From Pseudomonadota bacterium (GTDB lineage Bacteria > Pseudomonadota > Alphaproteobacteria > Acetobacterales > Acetobacteraceae), in contig JAKBCH010000014.1 of NCBI GenBank assembly GCA_021808055.1, positions 1-38,033 on the forward strand: a stretch of DNA of 38,033 nucleotides, read 5' to 3'. Positions 16,051 through 22,925 of the stretch are shown piece after piece. Under the pieces are notes generated by a model. That model saw only the letters and a program-made list of their open reading frames with translations, had not been told where the DNA came from and ran no database searches. The stretch's first letter is position 1. Each line of letters starts with the position of its first letter. A program made the translations under genes and the position numbers.

Positions 16051-17639
16051 GTATCTCAATTTCCCCAGAGGCTTCAACCAAAACAGCCAATTCCCCGGCA
16101 AATGCCTCGTGCGTGGCGGCTCTGGCCTGGACGTTGGGCGTTTTTCTGTTGGCGTTGCTGCCCAGGCTGCTTGAGCTCGGTGATCGCCCGTTTTGGCTTG
16201 ATGAAGTGCTCACCTATCAGCGCGCCTCGCTGAAGCCGGCTGCTCTGATGCTGGATTCTTTCCAGAACCACCATATGCCCAGCTTCTTCCTGATGCTTTC
16301 GCCGTTTACCCGCTTGGCGCATCCAGAATTCTGGCTGCGCCTGCCTTCGGCCGTGTTCGGCGCCATCGCGGTAATGCTGGTGTTCATGATCGCTTCGCGC
16401 GTGGCGGGGCGGTTGGCAGGTGTGCTGGCGGCATTGATTCTGGGGCTTTCGCCCACGGTGGTGGCTTTCTCGCAAGAGGCGAGGTCCTACACGCTTGTTA
16501 TGATGCTGATCCTGGTGGGTTTGTATGGGGTGACGCGGCTGGCGCAGGATCTGCCCGCCGCCGGGCGGGGGTTTAAGGCGGCAAGGTCCGGTTGGCTGTG
16601 CTACATATTGGGAACCGCCGCGGCGCTGGACGTGCTGGGCGACGGGCTGCCCTGGGTGCTGGCCGCGAATCTTATTTTTGCAGCTTTGCTGCCTTTTATG
16701 CAGGAACGCCGAGGGTTTTTGCGCAATGTGCTGCTGGCCGATGCCGCCATATTTGTGCTCACCGCCCCGTTTTACGCGCTGTTGCTGCATTTCCAGACAC
16801 AGACGGTTACCCACAGCCTGGGCTGGATTCCACCGCTGGATGCCGCCCGGGTATGGTATAATTTCGGTGCGGTTTATTTCATGCATGTGGCGGACTGGGT
16901 TTCCTACCGGTTCTTAAACCATCATGCGGTGCCGGGTTTGGCCTGGATCATCGATATTCTGCTGATGTTGGCGCTCTGTGCCGCCGGGTGGGGGCTGCGC
17001 CGCCGCCCGCCTGTGCTGGTTGTGCTCGGCATCGCCTTTCTGTTTCTGCCCTGCTTGTTCCTGCTCATCTCGCTGCGCCAGCCGATATTATTGCCACGCT
17101 ATTTATTGTGGAGTGCGGCACCCTTCGCGATTTTGGTGGGGGTTGGCGCGGCGATGTTGCTGGAGGGGCGACATATATTGGCAACCCGCCTGGCCGTGGC
17201 GGGTGCTGCGGTAATGTTGCTCGTTAATCTGGTGCCCTATTATCATGTGGAGACCAAGCCACGCTGGGATGTGGCGGCCAGGATGCTGGCGGGCGAGGTT
17301 AACCCAGGGGACGTCGTGTACCTTTCAGATACTGGCGCGTTGCCAATTTTGCAGCTCTACATGCCGCATGATGCCCAGGCCGTTGTGTTGAGGGATGCTG
17401 ATGGCGACCTTACCCATGCGGAACAGATGATTGGCGAAGGCAAGCGCGTGTGGGTGGTGTATGGCCATGCCGGGCAGAATACCAGCACGCCACAGGAATT
17501 TTTCGGCCCTGCACATGCGCTGGGCAAACCGAGCCTGGTGCAGGCAGCGGGCTCGCGCATCACCATCGTGCTCTACGACCCGGCGGTGAACTACGCGAGC
17601 TGTTCGGTGCTTGGCCAGCAGGATGGTATTTGTGGCTAG
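16020..17639 (+). CDS. GT39/ArnT-like polytopic membrane glycosyltransferase
   Basis: This protein of about 539 residues resembles the dolichyl-phosphate-mannose/ArnT family, which transfers sugars from polyprenyl-phosphate donors on the outer face of the inner membrane. After a polar N-terminus it shows about 10-11 hydrophobic segments. The catalytic loop signature RPFWLDEVLTY carries Asp61-Glu62 (counted from 16020), followed by NHHMPSFFLML and EARSYTLVMMLILVG, both typical of the fold. A soluble C-terminal portion (about 410-539) follows the last helix. Start choice is open: ATG 16020 with GGA upstream, or GTG 16047, which forms GTGA with the alpha-E stop (16047-16050). Both overlap or touch the preceding gene, implying cotranscription with the ATP-grasp/alpha-E pair. 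The TAG stop lies in the CTAG that opens the repeat element. Confidence 0.82.
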   Translation: MANTNPGERVSISISPEASTKTANSPANASCVAALAWTLGVFLLALLPRLLELGDRPFWLDEVLTYQRASLKPAALMLDSFQNHHMPSFFLMLSPFTRLAHPEFWLRLPSAVFGAIAVMLVFMIASRVAGRLAGVLAALILGLSPTVVAFSQEARSYTLVMMLILVGLYGVTRLAQDLPAAGRGFKAARSGWLCYILGTAAALDVLGDGLPWVLAANLIFAALLPFMQERRGFLRNVLLADAAIFVLTAPFYALLLHFQTQTVTHSLGWIPPLDAARVWYNFGAVYFMHVADWVSYRFLNHHAVPGLAWIIDILLMLALCAAGWGLRRRPPVLVVLGIAFLFLPCLFLLISLRQPILLPRYLLWSAAPFAILVGVGAAMLLEGRHILATRLAVAGAAVMLLVNLVPYYHVETKPRWDVAARMLAGEVNPGDVVYLSDTGALPILQLYMPHDAQAVVLRDADGDLTHAEQMIGEGKRVWVVYGHAGQNTSTPQEFFGPAHALGKPSLVQAAGSRITIVLYDPAVNYASCSVLGQQDGICG

Positions 17640-17758
17640 AGTGCGATGACTTCAGGTTCGCTCAGTTCAGGAGCGAGCCTGAAGTCTGAATCTCCCACTA
17701 CTTTATTGTTTTAGAGCGGATCACTTCCGTGATTCGATCTAAAATCATCAGGTCCTAG
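17636..17758. repeat. CTAG-bounded intergenic repeat, copy 2 (MITE/REP-like)
   Basis: This 123-base element is homologous to 7478-7617. It begins CTAGAGTGCGATGACTTCAG and ends ATCATCAGGTCCTAG. Hairpin 1 pairs GACTTCAGGTTCGCTC (17648-17663) with GAGCGAGCCTGAAGTC (17671-17686). Hairpin 2 pairs 17709-17724 with 17729-17744 (TTTTAGAGCGGATCAC against GTGATTCGATCTAAAA, 14 of 16 matching). The left CTAG contains the TAG stop of the glycosyltransferase gene. The right CTAG is shared with a second palindromic module. Confidence 0.8.
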
Positions 17759-17800
17759 AGTCACATCCGATCAAACGAGATCGTTTGATCGGATGTGGCT
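17755..17800. repeat. Second CTAG-led palindromic module with a perfect 17-bp hairpin
   Basis: Starting from the shared CTAG at 17755-17758, CACATCCGATCAAACGA (17762-17778) and its exact reverse complement TCGTTTGATCGGATGTG (17781-17797) are separated by only GA. No T-run follows, so a simple intrinsic terminator is not supported. The right end lacks a closing CTAG, suggesting a truncated module. It lies between the convergent glycosyltransferase and ferredoxin-NADP reductase genes. Bases 17801-17896 hold nothing recognisable. Confidence 0.8.
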
Positions 17801-17896
17801 TGCCGAGACAAAAGGCCAGAGCGTATTTCGCGCGCCAATGTGAACAGAATAAGCTCAAGATAGCGTGCGTAAACCACGCGCTTTCTTGTTGCAGAG

Positions 17897-18661
17897 TTAT
17901 TTCTCGACGAAGGCCTTTTCGATCACAAACTGCCCTGGTTCGGAATGGTTGCCTTCTTCAAAGCCGCGTGCCTCCAGCATGGTTTGCAGATCCGCCAGCA
18001 TTTGCGGGCTGCCGCATAGCATCACGCGGTAATCCTCTTTATTGAGGGCAGGCAGGCCGAGATCGGATTCTAGTTTGCCTTGCTCCAGCAATGCCGAGAT
18101 GCGGCCCGTATGCCGGAATTCCTCGCGGGTTACCGTGGGGTAGTAAAGCAGTTTTTCCTGCGCCAGTTCGGCAAAAATTTCGTCCTGTCGCAATTCCTCG
18201 ACCACTTTTTCGCCATAGGCAAGCTCGGCGACATGTCGGCAGCCATGAACCAGGATGATCTTCTCATAACGCTCATAAGCGTCGGGGTCTTTGATAATGC
18301 TCACAAATGGCGCCAGCCCGGTGCCGGTGGAGAGCATCAGCAGATATTTGCCGGGTGAAAGATTGTCTTGAATAAGCGTGCCAGTTGGTTTGCCGCCGAT
18401 GATGATCTCATCGCCGGGGCTGAGCTTCTGCAAATGCTGGGTGAGCGGCCCATCAGGCACCTTGATGGAGAAAAACTCCAACTGGTCCTCATAATTGGCG
18501 CTGCATAGAGAATAGGCGCGCAGCAGCGGCCGGCCGTTTACCGGCAGGCCGATCATCACGAATTGCCCATTGATGAAGCGCAGGCCAGGATTGCGCGTGG
18601 TGGTGAAGCTGAACAGCCGGTCAGTCCAGTGCCGAACGGTTTTCACCGTCTCGGTATACAT
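17897..18661 (-). CDS. fpr: Ferredoxin/flavodoxin-NADP(+) reductase
   Basis: The 254-residue FAD enzyme exchanges electrons between NADPH and ferredoxin or flavodoxin in the cytoplasm, often linked to redox stress and iron-sulfur metabolism. The FAD-binding barrel has RAYSLCSANYEDQLEFFSI (the RxYS motif) and GGKPTGTLI. The NADP half has LLMLSTGTGLAPFVSII, VMLCGSPQMLADL and the characteristic C-terminus FVIEKAFVEK, which is typical of bacterial subclass enzymes. The ATG at 18659-18661 is preferred over a TTG three codons upstream, although neither has a strong ribosome-binding site. It is monocistronic and divergent from the PLP-like gene, with about 190 AT-rich bases between them that should carry both promoters. 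Confidence 0.93.
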   Translation of the reverse strand: MYTETVKTVRHWTDRLFSFTTTRNPGLRFINGQFVMIGLPVNGRPLLRAYSLCSANYEDQLEFFSIKVPDGPLTQHLQKLSPGDEIIIGGKPTGTLIQDNLSPGKYLLMLSTGTGLAPFVSIIKDPDAYERYEKIILVHGCRHVAELAYGEKVVEELRQDEIFAELAQEKLLYYPTVTREEFRHTGRISALLEQGKLESDLGLPALNKEDYRVMLCGSPQMLADLQTMLEARGFEEGNHSEPGQFVIEKAFVEK

Positions 18662-18851
18662 CGTCGCCAAGGTTACGTGCTCCGCAAAAAATCAGGCCGT
18701 GCTTAAACGCTATGGCGGAAAATGTTAACCTCTATTTTGGTATTGCAGAGGGCTAAAAAGCAAAAATCTACTCTTGTTTTGCAGTTTTTCGGGATTTTTG
18801 GTGATGCTGGCGGTTTCAGCTAAGTGTTTGGCAGGCTAGGCCGGAGTGAAT

Positions 18852-20801
18852 ATGCATTTTGCGACGCAGCGAGCGGGTAAAACCGGGCAATTTTCAGAAA
18901 CGGGCCTTGACCATGCAACCGAGCTTGCCGCGTTGCGAAACCATTTGCCAGAAGGTGGACCGCAGCATCCGCTCTTGCGCCGCCAGGAGGCCGAAAGCGC
19001 CTGGCTTGCCGCACATGGCGTGGAGCCAGGTTTGGCGCGTGCTGCCGCTGCCAGGGCCGCAGCGGTTTTTGTTATGGGTGAAGAGGATTTGCCGGGGGTT
19101 GAGAGCCCGCCCTGGCGGACGCAGATGGCGGCGGAAATTTCCCCTGGGCCGCTTTGCCTGGCCCGGCTGTTTGGGCTGAGTGCTGCAGCGGCTGAGCGGC
19201 TGCACGAGGTTTGGGGGCTGCTTGGCACCGCCGATGCGCTGATGGAGACCGGTGGCGATATTCGCCTGGCCCGAGACCCGAAAACCGCCCTGAACGGATA
19301 TGGATGCAGCCACCGCCCCCGCCCCTGGGCGATTACGTTCGCCTCCTCCACCGCCTCATCCTCCTCGGCGCGGGGCTATATTGCTGCTGACAAAGCCCGG
19401 TTGGCGGTCACCGCCGCCCTGCTGCGCGGCACTCCCAGTCGCAAGGCGGTGGGTGCCTGCATTGCCGCGGCGCGGCGGGGCATCGCCAGAGGCTTTGGCT
19501 TGGTGGCGGGGGAGCAGATTATTCTTGCGGCTTCCGGCACTGACACAGAATTGCTGGCCCTGGCGCTGACCCATTTGGCGGGAACGGATAAGCCGATCCT
19601 GAACATTCTGATTGCCCCGGAGGAAACCGGGCGCGGCGTGCCGATGGCAGCAAGCGGGCTGCATTTCGCCGTGGATACCGCTTTGGGGCATGACGTGACC
19701 TGCGAGGCACCGATTGCGGGCTTCCGGCCGGATACAGCACTTGCCAGTATTGCTTTGCGCGATGCGGCCGGTGCCTTGCGTGAAATGACAGAGGTTGAGG
19801 CGGAGATTGAAGCCGCTCTGGCGGGCGCGCTGGCGGCAGGCAAACGGGTGATCCTGCACGGCCTGGACCTCTCCAAAACCGGATTGCTGGCACCATCGCC
19901 CGCTTTCCTGGCCAGGTTGCGCGGCGTTTATGGCGAGGCGTTTGATATCGTGCTGGATGCCTGCCAGGCCCGGCTATCGCCCATTTCGGTGCGGGCTTAT
20001 CTTGATTTAGGTGCCACAGTGCTGGTCACGGGGTCAAAATTCTTCACCGGCCCGCCTTTTGCCGGTGCGGCAATGCTACCTGAAGTTGTTGCCGCACGAT
20101 TGCAATCCGGAGTGTTGCCAGCCGGGCTGGCGGCTTATTTCAACCGCACTGAGTTTCCGCCTGATGCCCCGGCTGCGCGGGGGTTGCCGGAGGGCGGCAA
20201 TTATGGCCTGGCCTTGCGCTGGCACGCCGCATTGGCAGAGATGCGTGCCTTGCTGCGGGTGAAGCCAGCGCGGCGCGCGGAGATTCTAAGCGGCTTCGCG
20301 CAAGCTGTGGAACAAGGCATTGCCGCCGCGCCTGGTTTGGCCTTGCTGCCCCAGCCTGCTATTTTTCGCACGGAGGCGGATGAGCCGTGGGAGCGCCTGC
20401 CCAGCATTTTTACCTTCTCCCTGCGCGCCCCCCATGCGCCGGAGCGTTGCTTAACCCCGGCCGAGGCGCGGCAGGTTTATGTGTGGCTGAATACCGATCT
20501 TTCGGCATGTCTGCCTGAATGTTCCGAAATCGCGGCACGGATTTGCCATATCGGCCAGCCGGTGCCCCTGGCCCAGCCCGAAGGCGAGGGGCAGATGGGG
20601 GCGTTGCGGGTTTCAGCCGGGGCGCGCCTTATCTCAGGGGAGCCCTCGCACCGCGCGCTGGGCCCCAAGGCGCGGCTTGGCCAGGAGTTTGCTGACGTTG
20701 GCGTGGTGTTCGCCAAAATCAGGTTGATTCTGGCGAACTGGGCGCTGTTATCTGAGGTAAACCCCAGCCCGAGCTACCGCCCGCGCCGGATTAGTGAGTA
20801 A
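18852..20801 (+). CDS. Uncharacterised protein with aminotransferase-fold (PLP-enzyme) features
   Basis: I do not recognise a named family for this protein of about 649 residues. An N-terminal helical part (about 1-150) is followed by a region resembling fold-type I PLP enzymes: YGCSHRPRP, FASSTASSSSARGY, ILAASGTDTELLALAL (a phosphate-binding-like GTDTE), IAPEETGRG, IVLDACQARLS (candidate pyridine-N Asp) and VLVTGSKFFTGPPFAGAA (candidate Schiff-base Lys). This order matches class V aminotransferase/cysteine-desulfurase-like enzymes. A C-terminal domain (about 470-649) is unassigned. Start: ATG 18852 with GGAG five bases upstream; a GTG at 18846 is possible. The stop overlaps the convergent pseudogene. 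No neighbour indicates a substrate, so the reaction is unknown. Confidence 0.7.
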   Translation: MHFATQRAGKTGQFSETGLDHATELAALRNHLPEGGPQHPLLRRQEAESAWLAAHGVEPGLARAAAARAAAVFVMGEEDLPGVESPPWRTQMAAEISPGPLCLARLFGLSAAAAERLHEVWGLLGTADALMETGGDIRLARDPKTALNGYGCSHRPRPWAITFASSTASSSSARGYIAADKARLAVTAALLRGTPSRKAVGACIAAARRGIARGFGLVAGEQIILAASGTDTELLALALTHLAGTDKPILNILIAPEETGRGVPMAASGLHFAVDTALGHDVTCEAPIAGFRPDTALASIALRDAAGALREMTEVEAEIEAALAGALAAGKRVILHGLDLSKTGLLAPSPAFLARLRGVYGEAFDIVLDACQARLSPISVRAYLDLGATVLVTGSKFFTGPPFAGAAMLPEVVAARLQSGVLPAGLAAYFNRTEFPPDAPAARGLPEGGNYGLALRWHAALAEMRALLRVKPARRAEILSGFAQAVEQGIAAAPGLALLPQPAIFRTEADEPWERLPSIFTFSLRAPHAPERCLTPAEARQVYVWLNTDLSACLPECSEIAARICHIGQPVPLAQPEGEGQMGALRVSAGARLISGEPSHRALGPKARLGQEFADVGVVFAKIRLILANWALLSEVNPSPSYRPRRISE

Positions 20802-21907
20802 AGATGTTGCCGTTCTGATTGACGCTGGCCAGGCCAGAGAAGATCAGATGCGTGCTATCGTTAAGGTAAACATTTAAAGCACTGCCAGTAACATTTTCGC
20901 TGGCAACGGAAAGGCTGGAAGCGACTACGAGGCTGCCGGTGAAGTGGTTAATCAGGTCGGTACCGCCACCGCCGATGATAGAAAACAGATCATTTCCAAG
21001 CCCGGCACCGGTTAAGATTTCGTTGCCTGCTGCGGAGACGAGTGTGTTTGCCCAGCCGCGCCGCCGATGAGCACGTCGTTATTGCCGCCAGCCCTAAATA
21101 GGTCATTGCCGCCCGTGCCGCCGTTCAGGCTGTTGTTGCCGGCATTACCGCCGGAGGCAATGTTGTTGTTGCTGGAGCCGCCAAATAACGTGACCTGGGT
21201 GTTGCTGCCTGTGGTGAACACGGTGTTTGAGGTGCCGGACCGGCCAACAAATGCAAATTTTTCGTTGCTGTTGGTGTTAACGTTGCCGATCATCGCCCCT
21301 GTATTGTTTGTCGCGGTAACAAAAGCGTTGGTGTTGGCGCTGATCGTTGCGGCACTGTCGGAGACATTTACCAAGTTGATTCGATCGGTACCGCGGCCAT
21401 TCAGAAGCATATTATTACTCCAGCATAACTGATTGTTAGCAGTGATGCTGTCGTTCAGGGTGACATTATTGCCGCCGGCAAGCGTTATCGTCGGAGAGGA
21501 TGACGTTCCGCCCAGCGTATCTTGATTAAGAAATTACCCATCGGCAACATTTGCCGTACTTCCGCCGGATTCAAGGTTGAGCCTGGTGCCGCCGCCAAGG
21601 GTCTAGTGGTTGCCGCCGCCGCTGAAACCATTATCTTGAACAACATTGTAGTTTCCGGTGAGTAGTAAATTATCTCCGGAGCTAATCCCGACGGCGGTAT
21701 TGCCGGCTATGAGCGTATCGAGGGAGCCACCCAACACGATGTTGTTGTTGCCGTTGTTAAGAAACATGCCAATTCCGTTAGCATTGCTTTGCACTTGGTT
21801 GGCGCTATCATTAATCGTGGGCGATCCAGACAAGATATCCAAATTCTGGCCGGTATAGCTGGCATATACGCTGCTAGTAATGGTGATAAGTCCGCTTAAC
21901 GTTAGTT
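20791..21907 (-). pseudogene. Decayed Asn/Gly-rich beta-roll-like repeat protein
   Basis: One minus-strand reading frame can be followed from about 21905 to 21050, interrupted by TAG at 21603-21605 (after FSGGGNH, probably once CAG) and TAA at 21534-21536 (within VADG*FLNQDTLGG). After AAG at about 21050 the frame shifts by one base. The continuation NTLVSAAGNEILTGAGLGND ... TDLINHF ... GNIFTH ends at TAA 20791-20793. The product was rich in N, G, T and S, with RTX-like pieces such as GGTGGNDLFRAGGNNDVLIGG split across turns and GNNNIVLGGSLDTLIAGN. This suggests a secreted calcium-binding-like or surface beta-roll protein. No proper start is seen: a TAA closes the frame at 21906-21908. Its base composition differs from its neighbours. 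Sequencing error could explain the frameshift but hardly all lesions. Confidence 0.72.
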
Positions 21908-22352
21908 ATGCATTAAAAACCGAGACCGCTACAGGGATGCTTTGTTGAAAGCTTCAGCGCAAGTGATTGATTGGCTGACAAAATGGTCTGAGCCAGCTAA
22001 ATTATACACATTTTACGTGTTTTCGGGCACAGCTAGAGTGTAATTAATGAATATCTAAAAAGATCGGTTTTTATAACCTTAATGTAAACAACTTTTAGAA
22101 AACAAAGCGTGCTGGGCGAGGCCGCGCTATGAATACGGATTTAAATTTCTAATATATAAGAATTATGCTAGAAATACGATCAAATCGTCACAGGCTGGCT
22201 GATTTTAATGAATATTTAGAAATTTTATGTTCGATAACAAAATGAATTACATAATTGTAATTTAATGTTGGATATCAAACTCAGGGTTCACGACCGTCAT
22301 TGGGGCCGGATTGGCTCTTGCCGATCAGGCTGGGACATGGTGCATTTCCAGT
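21908..22352. other. AT-rich stretch without genes
   Basis: About 445 bases, markedly AT-rich compared with the rest of the window and without any plausible coding frame on either strand. It lies between the decayed repeat protein and the cobalamin adenosyltransferase gene. It probably contains the promoter of the latter, but no convincing -35/-10 pair or riboswitch fold was found. It may be the remains of the pseudogene's upstream region or of transferred DNA. Confidence 0.5.
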
Positions 22353-22925
22353 ATGGTAAAGCTCGATAAAATATATACCCGCGGCGGTGATCACGGTGAG
22401 ACCTCGCTGGGGAATGGTGCCCGCGTGCCCAAATCCGCCGCCAGGATTACAGCCCTTGGCGAGGTGGATGAGACCAACGCGGCCATTGGCTTGGCGCGGC
22501 TGGAAGCCGATGCTCTGGCGGATGCAACAATGATGCGAATACAAAACGATCTGTTCGACCTTGGGGCGGATTTGTGCATCCCGATTGTGCAGGCGCAGGC
22601 GCCGACCTTGCGGATCGTGCAATCGCAAATTGATTGGCTGGAGGCGCAGATTGACGCCGCCACCGCCGCCCTGCCGCCGCTGACCTCGTTTATTCTACCC
22701 TCTGGCAGCCCGCTCGCGGCGCGGTTGCATTTTGCCCGTACTGTGGCGCGCAGGGCGGAGCGTGCGGTGGTGCATTTGCTTGAAACCCCTGAAGAGGCGG
22801 TGAACCGGCTGGTGCTGGTTTATCTCAACCGGCTTTCAGACCTGCTTTTCGTGATGGCCCGCGTTGCCAACGGCATGGGCGAGGCGGATGTGTTGTGGGT
22901 GCCCGCTGCAAGCCGCAATGGCTGA
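22353..22925 (+). CDS. PduO-type ATP:cob(I)alamin adenosyltransferase
   Basis: The enzyme makes adenosylcobalamin from reduced cob(I)alamin and ATP. The 190-residue product is typical of the trimeric PduO/MMAB class: KLDKIYTRGGDHGETSLGNG at the N-terminus (ATP-binding TRxGDxGxT motif), then VPKSAARITALGEVDETNAAIGLA, FILPSGSPLAARLHFARTVARRAER and VYLNRLSDLLFVMAR. The ATG at 22353 is preferred because the family always starts close to the KIYTRxGD motif; a TTG at 22311 would add an unmatched leader. It is first in an overlapping three-gene operon with a kinase fusion and a phosphoesterase. No other cobalamin gene is in the window, and no cobalamin riboswitch is evident upstream. Confidence 0.92.
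   Translation: MVKLDKIYTRGGDHGETSLGNGARVPKSAARITALGEVDETNAAIGLARLEADALADATMMRIQNDLFDLGADLCIPIVQAQAPTLRIVQSQIDWLEAQIDAATAALPPLTSFILPSGSPLAARLHFARTVARRAERAVVHLLETPEEAVNRLVLVYLNRLSDLLFVMARVANGMGEADVLWVPAASRNG

Noticed and set aside
21908..22352. Cobalamin riboswitch upstream of the adenosyltransferase
   Set aside because: No B12-box-like or conserved stem pattern was seen, and the region is AT-rich without evident structure.
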